64,000 nt of DNA. Source: Trichopria drosophilae (taxonomy: Eukaryota > Arthropoda > Insecta > Hymenoptera > Diapriidae). Of the stretch, positions 1-11,100 are shown piece by piece (the stretch's first letter is position 1; each line of letters starts with the position of its first letter). The notes under the pieces are model-generated. The model worked only from the letters and a program-made list of their open reading frames with translations. It made no database searches and was not told the DNA's origin. Position numbers and translations under genes: made by a program. The DNA lies in the NCBI GenBank assembly GCA_030407085.1, contig CM059587.1, positions 92,127,001-92,191,000 on the forward strand. The letters are read 5' to 3'.

Positions 1-510
1 TAATAATCCATCCATATTCCAGGAACATTGGAATGTCCAACGTTCAGAATATTTCAGGAACATTGAAATATTCTGCATCATAAATATTATTAGGCATTAC
101 AGATTGAATATTTCATTCGCATATTTTAAAAACTCTATCTATTAATGTAGAGGGATTATAAACAATTAACATATATTTGTATTTCTAACAATTACCTACT
201 AGATTTTTAGGAAATCATTTAATAATGGTGACACCTCAATGAAATATTCTAAAATCAGCTTAAAAGATGATATTCATTCATTTCACATTATTATTTCGTC
301 TATATTATTTGATAGTTTTTGGAATTCTGTTATAAAATTTATATTGTTTGTAATATTTCTAATGCAGAATATTTCGGTGTTCCTGGAATATTCCAAAGGA
401 ATATTCCGAACGTTGGGCATTTCAATGTTCCTGGAATTTGGATGGAATATTCCTTTGGAACATTGGGAGTATTCCAAAGTAATGTTCCAGGAATATGGAT
501 GGAATAAAGT
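1..510. repeat. Foldback repeat built on GGAATATTCC / TTCCWGGAA motifs (cut by window start)
   Basis: Bases 7-78 are an imperfect reverse complement of 363-446, separated by about 285 bp of ordinary AT-rich DNA. A partial extra repeat unit runs on to about 505. Both arms are made of short palindromic pieces such as GGAATATTCC, GGAACATTGG and TTCCWGGAA. The left arm begins at the window edge, so the full element may extend further left. Two overlapping plus-strand frames and one minus-strand frame here only translate the repeat. The structure fits a non-autonomous foldback element; I cannot name the family. Confidence 0.6.
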
Positions 511-1400
511 GTGTTATTAGGGATTACATTGATACATTTCTTAGTAAAATATTATAGGAATAATAAAATTGTAAGACTTGTTGCATGAATTATCATATAA
601 TTTATAAAAACTGTAAAATAATGTTGCAATAAATTGTAACAAATTGTATTTCGTAGATTGGAAACTATTCAAATAAAATTCTTGAATACTATTAATGCTA
701 ACAACTTAATATTTGTTGCATATTATGATAGTAGTCCAGAAGTGTAACGGCAGTATGAAGATATTACAAGTACCGAATACCCCATCAAGAGGAGAAATTT
801 ACGAACACAAACTTCTTGTCTCCGTCAGAGTAATTGTGTTAAACTATTCTCAACAAATTTATAATTTTCCGGTGTGTGCAGGTTGCAAAACATGTTGGTG
901 ATTACATCATAAAGACTTAAGTAACGGAGATAAATTTTGATTTATTGAACAACCTATGGCTCGGTAAACTTTGGTTACTGTATAAACACGAATTTGATTT
1001 TCCTTGTAAGCATTTTTGTACGAAACTAAAAATAAATTATCTACAATTATCTGCAGTGCATATCTTGTAAATGATATGAGTTTTGTATAAAAAAAATTTT
1101 ATATCGAAAAAACGTTTTGAGTTTGAGTGCAGAATTTAACAACTTCAAATTATGTACGTTGACACATTTTGGATTAAACATTGTGGTAGATATTGGGATA
1201 AATAACATAACTTATACATTACTGATTTGTTTAAAAATTAAAGAAAAACCATCACCCGATTTCACAGAAATTAATTTTTTTAATAGACAAAAAAGTTCAT
1301 TTAATTGCGTCACGTCCTGAAACTTCCAATTTACATGTCGATATGGAAATTTTTGCTATTACATTCTATTTTTCTTACCGTAAGCGTAATAACGTTTCCA
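511..1400. other. AT-rich non-coding DNA
   Basis: Plain AT-rich sequence with frequent stops in all frames. Short frames (up to 67 codons) show no protein-like composition. No RNA gene, promoter or repeat boundary was recognised. A short direct similarity (TTATTAGGNATTACA) links about 89-103 with 514-528, at the edge of the foldback repeat. Confidence 0.5.
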
Positions 1401-1402
1401 AG

Positions 1403-1499
1403 ACGAGGGAAAAACTGGCGCATTTCGCATTTGGTGGCCTCGAGAGCACCATCGTCAGATGTACGTGACTCGTTCCAGAGTTATACGATTGAGGTGCTT
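1403..1499 (+). other. Possible small exon, very uncertain
   Basis: This 97-bp block is clearly richer in GC than its surroundings. It is preceded by a pyrimidine-rich tract ending TTTCCAAG and followed directly by GTAAGT, a consensus 5' splice site. One frame is open across it and would give a segment rich in Ser and Arg with no recognisable motif. The acceptor lies in a weak context. It could equally be a conserved non-coding stretch of an intron. Confidence 0.18.
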
Positions 1500-2089
1500 G
1501 TAAGTTGCATCTGATAAAATTAAATTTTCTAGCCTCCTCTTTCCCACCTGCAGCTGTTTAATTTTCGTCTCGAGTTGTGTTTTTTTCACCAAGTCCTCCT
1601 CCAATTTCACTGGTTGGTATAAGAGTAAGGAAAAATACTGCTAGGTGTTTGTTGATGTAACTTTTCCAACAACTCAAACTTTACGGAACTAGGTTAATAT
1701 GATGACTGTAAGTATTTTAAGGCTAAATGCCGCTTAAGAAACTGTTATCGTAAACTTTGGCAGTCATACACAAATGGTAAATTTTCACTTATTTTCAGGT
1801 TTAATTCATTGACTGCCGAAGATCTTCGTCATTTCGGACTTTTCCGAGACTGCCGGAACAACGCAAATCTTCGTCATGATATAAATTACACTAACAAATT
1901 CAGGAATTTATGTGAATTAAAATCAAATCCATTTCTAGACAGTATAAGGTGTACTGAATACGATGACGTCGTCCATTTTCGTAATCGATGTGTTAAAAAA
2001 AATATACGTCCACAAAAATTGTAGTTTTCACGATTTTTTCAAAATCTTCGTCTGGAAGTGGGACATTGTGTTCAATCAATTCATACATA
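1500..2089. other. Non-coding DNA with repeated ATCTTCGTC motif
   Basis: After the possible splice donor there is pyrimidine-rich DNA. Near 1820-2055 the motif ATCTTCGTC recurs three times in direct orientation (about 1823, 1868, 2043). A 71-codon frame runs through part of it (1809-2024), but the repetition suggests repeat-derived DNA, perhaps a decayed upstream part of the following array. Confidence 0.35.
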
Positions 2090-2990
2090 AAAAATTGATA
2101 TAAACCGCTTGAAACTTGTCACTCAAAGGTTTTCGGGGTCGTTGATTTTGAATCTGTAGTCAGATTTTGGAAATTCAAAATGGCTGATCCAATATGGCTG
2201 ACACTTTTTTTTAAGTTGAATAATTCTGCTTGAAACTTGTTACTCGGGGTATTTTTGGGTCGCCGATTACGAATCTAAAGTCAGAGTTTGAAAAATTCGG
2301 ATCCAATATGTCGAATGACGTTATAAACTACCTTATAAGGACATGTTGTGAACGACGCGAAGCTGTTGTGTGAGTATATTGTAGCAATGTAGAAAAATGG
2401 ATTACGGCGGCCACTTTTCAAAATTTGAATAATTTTGATTGATATTCGTATGGTCGGCGTTCGAACACACTATTGTAAATTTGAATTTGGAGTCCAAACA
2501 TTCAAAATGATGGATTAAATTTAAAAATGGCGAGAAAATTTAAAAAATTACGCCATTTTGGATGAAACTTATTATTCAGAGATTTTCGGAATTGCCAGTT
2601 TTAAAAATCTGAATACACAGATTTTGAAAAATTAAACCTCACGTTTTACGAAAATGCCGTGTAGTCTTAAATGTAGCCTTAAAAAATCATTTAATTTTGT
2701 TGCAATAAATTAAAAATATTGCCAAATTTTTAAAATTGAACCACACTTTTTGCAAAAATGCAACGTAATTATAGAATGTAGTGCGCACCATCGTTGTCAG
2801 TACCAAAATATGCTTTGAAAATGACCCATAACATGGTAATAAAAAATTCCATTCCAACTTTTTATACATTTAAACTCGCGTTTTGAGAAACTACAAGGTG
2901 GCCGAGAAATTATACGAAACCTGTCAAAGATGATACTGCACTTGTAGGAATCATATTTTGCAGAAAATACCAATGTTAACACATTCCTTT
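2090..2990 (+). repeat. Degenerate tandem array of the 'AAAATGGCGGATCCAATATGG' unit
   Basis: Two well-aligned units (about 2096-2210 and 2211-2330) share the order GCTTGAAACTTGT, then ACTC, then GGGTCG, then GAATCT, then AGTCAGA, then a GATCCAATATG core. More decayed units follow to about 2990, with ATGGCGAG and CGCCATTTTGG pieces. Period is roughly 110-125 bp. Related arrays occur at 12655-13255 and 20570-20890, with fragments at 25248, 54765 and 58300. No frame is consistently open. It looks like a dispersed repeat with an internal tandem structure. It ends directly against the TTAA element at 2994. Confidence 0.65.
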
Positions 2991-2993
2991 TAA

Positions 2994-3766
2994 TCCTTTA
3001 ACGGCCAAATGTGCGTATTTTGATTTCTATGGATTAGGATGTTCAAATGGCTCGGGTGCTCCAAATTTTTACGAAAGTAAAAAAAAACGTACGGAAATTT
3101 TTCAGTACGTATAACAAAATGTTTCGCACGGCCCGTTCTCCATGTTGGATCCACCGTAGGCAATACTTAACCTAACCCAACCTAACCTAACCTACCCTAG
3201 CCTAACCTAACCTAACCTAACCATACAATAGTCTAATAAAGAAGGAAATTGAACTCACGTTTACTTGTATTAATATATAAAACGTCATCTTGTGCAACAC
3301 CTAATGTTGTACCTGAAATGTCAATAAACTATGAATAACAATAAATAAATACATATGAACTATATAGAAACCGATAAAACCACAACATTTCCCATTTTTG
3401 ACAAAAATTTGTCGCACCGGAGCCATTTAAAAATCCAAAACGACAGAAACCAAATTTTGTGAATGTATATTTTTGAAGTAAAGCAATCGGAGATACGTTT
3501 CTGAAATAAAAAGTGGTCAGAAACCGATATCATAGTGAAAATTGTATTCTAAAAAAAGTATCAGCTCAAAAATCGCGTTTTTTTCAGTATTTTTGAACAA
3601 AAAAATGTGCAAATCATAATTTTTCGAAAATTTGACAAGCAACATTCGAAAGATCGATCTTAAAACTAGTCGAAAATAAATGTGTCTATTTAAAAAAAAA
3701 CAATTTGTATAAGTAAAATGATGGTAAATTCCATGTGCAATTTCTACACGTTTAGTCGTTAAATGG
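2994..3766. mobile_element. piggyBac-like MITE with TTAA target duplication
   Basis: The element is flanked by TTAA at 2990-2993 and 3767-3770. Its ends are imperfect inverted repeats: left TCCTTTAACGGCCAAATGTG, right (reverse complement) CCATTTAACGACTAAACGTG. TTAA target duplications and CC(C)TTT-type ends are known features of the piggyBac superfamily. The 773-bp interior has no transposase-like frame, so this is a non-autonomous copy. It contains the CCTAA block at 3168-3222. The right part (about 3290-3766) is repeated at 35215-35686. Confidence 0.7.
3168..3222 (+). repeat. Interstitial CCTAA (TTAGG) telomere-type repeat
   Basis: About eleven pentamers of CCTAA, with a few variants (CCCAA, CCTAC, CCTAG), lie in tandem. 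TTAGG is the ancestral insect telomere repeat. Here it is a short degenerate block inside a transposon-like element, so it is an interstitial copy and not a chromosome end. Confidence 0.8.
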
Positions 3767-3770
3767 TTAA

Positions 3771-5240
3771 TTCCTGTATTAAACATTTTTTATTACACAG
3801 ATGTGGATAATGTCTAATGCTTGTAATTAGATAAACATTTTACAATGCCGATACTTATTAGCTATATGTTTCTATATCGATGGAGCAAATAGGTATACCA
3901 AGAACGTATATAAACTCGAATGAAAGTTCAAACTTTGAAGTAGTGTAGTCACTGGACGGGTCAGACACCTCTAACCTGATGGTGTAAACGACGTAAAGCT
4001 ACTGTCGACCAACGAGAAATCAATGAAGCTCTATTTTTAATGAAATGATACTTCTTGTACATACTGAAGTATAGACAACAAAAAGTACTGGACGACAAAA
4101 TTCAATATCTCTCTCTTGAACTGGATTGATTTTTTTGTGTGCAGTATTGCAAGAAATTTTATTGTCCTATTTCTGTTCTTTTAAGATGATTGTTTCAAAC
4201 TGAATATTTTTTCAGACAATTGGAGTACATTTTGTAGCTGTTAGTTTGTCGCAAAATTTTATGAAGAAAAATTTAATTAAGAAACCAAAATATCATGTAT
4301 TTGTTGTGAAAATTTTATGTTGTAAGAAATTAAATTATAATCACGACGCAAACTAACCAACTAGTTAACATATTTAAAAAAATCACATTACAATTATGAT
4401 GTAAAAATTGTTATAGTTACCATTATTGTAAATTTTGATACGTTTTGTAATTTTCAGAGAAGGCTCGGCCATTTTTAAATTTGCGTTTCGAAATTGAAAA
4501 ATTCTGCATTTTTTATCATCGGAAATTTATTGTTTTTTAATTTGAAATTACTAAGTTATTTAACTACTATTTATTTATTTGCCAAGTTTTGATTAAGACC
4601 TACTTTAATAATTTTCAATTATTTAATTTGAGAAATTCATTACATTTCTTTTTTCAATTAAAATATACTGAGCTGCTTTTCATCATTTATTATTAATTAA
4701 GATCCTTAATTTACATTTCATTAGCTATTATATCGCACTTTTCGTTAAATATTTATCTATTAAATAAGACATCAATTTGAAAATTAAACATTCTTCCTTA
4801 TCAACATGCCAAATATTTTTAAAAGTCGTTTTTTTCCTAGAATATAGATGAGAAGGGGTTCAACATAAGAGGTCGAATGCAGACAAATCTATTTGAAAGC
4901 TGTTCTTGCTATTTAGATAGTAAGTCTCACCACTTCAGTAGTAACAGTAATTATAAAAGATGCTAAGTCCATATCATACTACTCGAGTCTTTTTTCGGAT
5001 TTGATATTTCCTTCTAAACTTCTCGAAATAAAAATCACCTACTAATCCCTAGAAAATTTGTTATTTAAATCTGAATTAATTAAAAACTGCTAATAAAGAA
5101 AAGAAGAGTCGGTCACCAATTGAATTAGCAATTATTTTTACAAATAAATAATACGAAGCTACTGATTTATTAATGATTGCAAAACTACTAAACTAAAATA
5201 TACAATGTCTACTTTTAACTTAGTAGAATTTGATTAATAA
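3771..5240. other. AT-rich non-coding DNA
   Basis: No gene, RNA or repeat boundary recognised. Runs of A/T dominate and stops are dense in all frames. Confidence 0.5.
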
Positions 5241-5244
5241 ATTA

Positions 5245-5642
5245 CTGTGCTATTTTGCATTCGAGATATGAGGAGCAAAATACCCCTTTCACTCCCCAGC
5301 GAGCAAAATAAAGCATTCCGAAAGTAAAATAAATCTATCCGGAAGCAAAATAAGTTTGACATTCTGCGATATAAGGAGAAAAATAGTATTTTGCGCTTAG
5401 AATGTGGCAAACTTCTTTTATTTCCGGTTATATCTATTTTGAGCCCCAGGGAGAGAATGTTCTGTTTTGCTCCCGCAATATAGGGAGCAAAATAGCATTT
5501 TGAGCCTCGAGTGTGAGAAAATATTTTGTGCAACAAGGGAGAATGTTTGCAGGCTCATGCGAATTACCGACCGCGCTGCGCACTTGGGTCAAGCTCGCTG
5601 TCGTCGGCATTCACCTATTTTGCTCCCTAGTTGCACAAAGTT
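5245..5642. repeat. Repeat with recurring GAGCAAAATA / TATTTTGCTC palindromes (copy 1)
   Basis: The motif GAGCAAAATA or a close variant occurs at least six times between 5272 and 5495, often paired with its inverse to form small hairpins. Clear examples are TATTTTGC (5251-5258) with GCAAAATA (5275-5282), and TTTTGCTCCC (5465-5474) with GGGAGCAAAA (5483-5492). The block closes with a TATTTTGCTCCCT piece near 5617. The last 150 bp are repeated at 20087-20240. Frames on both strands (100 codons minus, 83 codons plus) translate this repeat and are not credible genes. Confidence 0.55.
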
Positions 5643-5644
5643 CT

Positions 5645-6425
5645 ATTTTCTATTAAAAAGTGATTCATTAAAAATAACGCACTTTTTGAGTATTATTACA
5701 GAGTTAAGTAGTGTTTAATTAGTGAGACGAATAATGCCCATTGGAATATTTAAAAGGAAATTTAAGAAAGTATTTAATACATTTATTCGAATAATGTTGG
5801 AAAGAAGTATTGAAACACCAATAATTTCGAATGTTTTTATGAGAATATTACTATATAATTATGATATTATACAATACTTAACTTTCTTCTTTGACTTTGA
5901 CGTTTGGGGGTCAAAAAACCGAATAAAAATATTCTAAAAATCCATTAATGCGAAAATTAAAAAATCTAAAAATAAAATAACCATAATAAAGTATAAATAT
6001 TTTTCTATGTGATTCCTGACAACACTTAATGTTATCCATAATCATTTTCTTTAATAAATTATTCTGTGTTATTAGTAAAAAAGAATGGTATCAAAATTTA
6101 ATTGTAAATGTAGAATATCAAAGAACAAAACAAGAATATAGAATAATAATTAATAACCAATGGATATTTCTAAACATGCATCCAATAAGAATTAATTAAT
6201 TTGCAATTCGGTACTTTATGACAATGAATATTTACTGTTGAAAGTTTCAACTTGGAACACAGAGTTTCTTAAATATTTTTGCTGCAAAATAAGACAATGC
6301 TTAACTAAATCTCTTAGCTAAACTGTGATAGCATAATTATAAGCTTATATTAAACACTGTTTTATTTGTAGTATTTAATTAATCTTATAAAGAAATAATT
6401 TTTGATTATTGCATGAGGATTTTTT
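5645..6425. other. AT-rich non-coding DNA
   Basis: Very AT-rich, with a chance 71-codon frame at 5722-5937. Nothing recognised. Confidence 0.5.
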
Positions 6426-6429
6426 TCCA

Positions 6430-6770
6430 AGGGACTGATGCCACCTATGCTTATATGCTACGGAATCTAGTGTCATCTGTTTTGAGGCAGGAATGTTCTA
6501 ATCCGCAAGATGTCACCCGAAGCACGCTGTGTCCCCCACCTCTCACTCCCTACTAACATATCCCCCTTTCGGCCGGTTTTCCTGTTGCAACCTCTCACTG
6601 TGGTAGAAGGCACAAGCTTCTCAGCGTCGCCGTTTAGTTCGTCGGCCTCAAGAAAGTAACAGCAAAAATCCAACAGTGTCACGTCATGAAATGTTCTCTG
6701 CAGAACTTGTTCAGTCTTAAAAATACGTACGTCAGAGATTCCTTTTTTGTAGTAAACATTCATTTAATTT
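6430..6770 (-). other. GC-richer island with a 96-codon minus-strand frame
   Basis: Base composition rises sharply between about 6430 and 6690. A minus-strand frame (6473-6763) is open for 96 codons, but its product matches no family I know and it lacks a signal peptide, repeated motifs or clear splice signals. It could be an exon fragment, a decayed transposon piece, or a conserved non-coding region. A call as a gene is not justified. Confidence 0.25.
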
Positions 6771-7972
6771 ATGTACCCATTAGTTGAAAGTGTATCATTG
6801 ATAAAATGCCAACATTATTTTATTATTATTATTTCTAAAAATCAAGGAATTTTTATTTTACTTCCAAGCAACAATAACATCAAAACCAAAGAGATTTTGT
6901 CTGTGTTACTGATATTTCTGCAATTATAGCTTATCATATAAACAGGATGCTTGTATACGTATAGAGACGTCATTTAATGATTTTAGAAGTATCGCGGTAA
7001 CTAGTCAACGTAGCTTTAAATGGTAACAATGGATTTTACTAATTATCCCGGACAACAGTGTTTTGTTACCACATTTCAAACGCTTACATTTACGAACTGA
7101 TGTTCCGTCGTACTTAATATTATTCTAACTGACGTTGCGCGCACATGAATTCGTAAAACAATAGATGCTTATAAACTGTTATGCACACGGTGTACCGCAA
7201 TTTTCCATAAACGTACCTATATAATGCAGGTTCGTGGAATCTAAGGAGCTTGGCATTCATACGTTGAGATGTGTTTTGAAACAAAACAACGTGCCATTAT
7301 TATTTTCCCAAACACTCAATGTTATCTTCCAACCGAGATTCAAAGCTTATAATCGTTTCTGATTTAAATAATTAAAACGAACAATAATGCAATTATATAC
7401 ATCGCCAAATTTAAAATATTCGTGATGTACGATAAATGTGCTTCATCTGTCAATTGAAATATTACCATTTTAAAATTTGCGTTAATTAATTTCTATTTAC
7501 GTGCAGTTTTACGCGAAGCGTAAAGAATGATATTGTCATGTGAAAACTTACAAAAAACAGCTGTTTGGCGAAACTTTTCTAGGGAAATATTACTCACCTG
7601 AAACAGAAAAATTAAGAATGTTAATTAACCAGAATAATTGACAGTAAATAAAAATGTTAAATTCTACATTTATATTACTCTAAAAATAAAACAATCAATT
7701 TTACTTGTAATCTGCAGACAAATATTTAACAATTAGATTACATTAAAAAAACACTAAAATCTAGAATTTAATTACATTTGTTTCCCACTTAAGAACATAA
7801 CAAAAATCTAACGGTTGTTATCTTTCAATTAATAACATAACAAATATCGATACTTATTGTCTTTTTATTATGGACAAAAAATTAATTCAACACATGAAGC
7901 ATTCAAATTTACTTCAAATTTTCTTTTCGGTGTCGTCGCTTTATATATTTCAATACCGTAATAAAATACTAA
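6771..7972. other. AT-rich non-coding DNA
   Basis: No gene or repeat recognised. A TATATAATG sequence near 7220 has no supporting transcription-unit evidence. Confidence 0.45.
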
Positions 7973-7974
7973 TA

Positions 7975-8176
7975 CAGTCCTCCCTCCGTAATTGCTTGTC
8001 TGCCGCCCCTACTTCCCTTTCTTCATGTATGAAACAGTTAATAGAACATATGTGCGCATGCGCGAGAGTGCTTTTCTTCTTACTATGCACCTGGAAGGGA
8101 TACTTGAGGACTACAATTACGGATGGAATTAGGAAGACAACAATTATGGTGGGAAACACTTACAGAGAGGGGACTG
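7975..8176. mobile_element. pogo/Tigger-like MITE (single copy)
   Basis: The 202-bp element starts CAGTCCTCCCTCCGTAATTG. Its right end read on the minus strand is CAGTCCCCTCTCTGTAAGTG, an imperfect 20-bp terminal inverted repeat. The left flank is TA; the right flank is CA, probably a mutated TA. CAGT ends with a TA duplication are typical of the pogo branch of Tc1/mariner elements. The interior is pyrimidine-rich, then purine-rich, and encodes no transposase. Frames of 103 codons (plus) and 69 codons (minus) cross it and are chance frames. Confidence 0.6.
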
Positions 8177-8179
8177 CAT

Positions 8180-11100
8180 AAAATGTTTTATTAGTCTAAA
8201 ACCGCAACACATTATTTATCACATTTTTTAATAGAAGTGTAGTTTGATTTCCCTGTCGAAAATTTTCGAATTTTGTATTGGATATTTATTTGTCGCATGA
8301 CGTAACCGACTTTATTTTTTATTCTATAGTTACATCTTGCACCCCACTTCAAAATTTATGTACAATTTTAATAAAGGACATAATCGAAGAATTAATTAAA
8401 AGTAGAAATTGCAGACAGGACAATAACGAAAATCGTGGAGAAAATTATTTAACAACAACGGAACAATTTTGCCAAAATTTCCATATGCCTTTTTCAAGTT
8501 CGCAGGAATTCGTTATCTTTGTCAAGGTTTTACGCCATGGGATTTAGCTTGTAGTATGGGATAACTATTTTCTTCGTGTCCCTGTACTATCATGCAAATA
8601 TATTCAGTCACCGCTGTAATCTCCCAGTATCCTTTCTCTGCTTTGAATAAATGTCGGACACCGCATGTATATATTTTTCGTTACGTTGCTCTATCCCTTT
8701 GAAAATAAAATTTGCACGGAAAGCGTAAAATCATAATAAAGCACTTTCGCCTGGAGTGAAAATCGATACTGGAGGGGAGGAGAAATGTTGGAATATGCCC
8801 ACAATTTGAAAGTTAGTATTAGGGAGCAATCTGTCAGACTCGAAAAATCCTTCGTTGAAATTCTCACCGTAAAAAATGTCTTATCGTGTCTACAGGATTT
8901 TCGACATAAAATATTTTTTTTTGCAATCAGGTACGGAATTTGAAGATTTCGTGTACTACCTGCTAATAGCTGAGGATTTCATACTTTTTTTAACTATAGA
9001 AAATCCATGTTAATTCATATGAAATTGAATGTAAATTTGATCTGTGGATTTGAATATGCGAAATCTGGACATTAATGTTTGCGAAGAAAATTATTATATT
9101 AACACTAATACAAACTCCATATTTAGAAGACCGTTTGTTAGACTGACAAAAAATATAGCAATATTTACTAAATACATTAACTCACAGAAAGTAACATTAT
9201 GACAATGTTACAACCTTCAACCTTTAACGGCAGCGTAGTAATAATCTTATGAGAAAATTCCCTGTAATGAACTTTGAAGGGTAAGGTTAATGCAGCATTA
9301 GGTAAAAATCATCAATAACTCAATTATTTTAAATACAGATATGTATATTACATAGTTCAAGTTGTGTCGCGATTATCATACAAAATACGTCTATGTTTTC
9401 TATTAAAATCAGAAAAATTTGTTATTAAATTGTTGATTGACATTTTTTATTTTTAGTTAATGGCCATCACGACTAAAAGTATTACTTACTTAATTTAACA
9501 TTTTTGTCACCTTATACGAAGTCTCGGAATTTAACGTTACAAAATTATCAAACGACATTGTCGTATTAACCTCTATAGAAAGTGAATTTAATAATCGGTC
9601 AGCGTAGTTCGTTTTGCTGCCGCTAGATGCAGAATCGACTTCTGCAGCTCTTTCACCTCCTGGTATGAAAATGGTGATCAAATCAATATAGCACGGAGAG
9701 GAAATATATAAAGCATAATATTTCTTCCAGTGTAAGATAAAATTCCTGAAGATCTTACAAAATTTGTATGTATTACAATAATTTTACATTTCTATAAATC
9801 AATTTTTGTTTAATTATGCTATAACCTCCCCAAAATTAGTTTGGTCGACATTTCACATGTTAATAAAAGGTTAGTGTAAGAATTTGTTGTGGTTTCTCAA
9901 CCTCCACGAATAGTTACAACCGTACCTGTGCAAGGTTGCTGTAACTTAATATAACTTTTATATTCTGTAAAAGTTTAGTCAATTCAACTGTACGTGTTAG
10001 TTCTTCCAACTGGAACGTGATACTGATTGAATACCATTTAATCAATTTAATTAAATTTTCTTCTCAGTGTAGTTTCGGCATATTATTTCATACAATTAAT
10101 TTGTTAATTTCATTGGATTTGTATGTTATTTGATATTATATTTTTTTCTGACCTGGATATTTGATACCCACAGTTTGTGATTTCCATCCCTTACTTCAGA
10201 AGAGTACATTTTTATTATTTACAAGTGATGCAATTACATGAAAAATAGTCAATCAACTGTGTACCAAAAACAGCATTATCAATAATTTCAACTAACAAAA
10301 ATACATTCTTTGTTTATGAATTAACGGTCAGTATGTATACCTGCCTGTCGAAGAACAATCAATATTATTTCCGGACACAAAATAAATATAGTACAGTGCC
10401 AAACGATTATCAGTGCATGTTCGTTATCAATAACTTTAGTAATTTCGTTTTTTAACCCCAAATTTGATATAATAAAATTACCCATATAAAAGAAATATAA
10501 ATTCCTACTCCAATTATCTAGAAAATGTACTTAGTACTCCTAGTACATCAAATTTGTTAATCATTTGTAGTTTGTAATCACAAAATACCTCTTGCCATTT
10601 CCATATTATAAATGGCACGAATATTTCCGAATATTTATGCAACCCTTTGAAACCAGGCGAAATGAGTTAATGTTTCGAAAAGGAAAAGGATCGAAATTGC
10701 AATCTACTATTTTTTTATATTTTTTCGGCATTATTACTCCTGAGGTTAGAAACTTGTCTGCAAAAGTTATTTACAATTTTTTGTTGACAAAAATCTAGAA
10801 ATGTCATGATGGTAAATAATTAGGAAGTTGACATTACGATTTAACGGATTCACCACTGTGACATTTGAACATTTTGTCCAACCAAAAATAATGAATAATT
10901 CCGAGTTTCCACTTTGGGGGTTATCATTTTGAAAAAAGATATAAAAAATGATTGATTGTAATTATTTCCATATCATTCGTTTCTTATACTAATATAATAA
11001 AAGGAAATATATAAAAAATCCATTTTTTTTACAAACACAATAGTTACAAATTTGTAGAACAAATGAATGTAGGATTTTGGGGAATGTTTAGAGTTTATCT

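Noticed and set aside
3168..3222. Chromosome end or telomere
   Set aside because: The CCTAA block is short, degenerate and flanked on both sides by kilobases of ordinary DNA, so it is interstitial.
5234..5536. 100-codon minus-strand frame
   Set aside because: It translates the GCAAAAT hairpin repeat; a plus-strand frame overlaps it as well.
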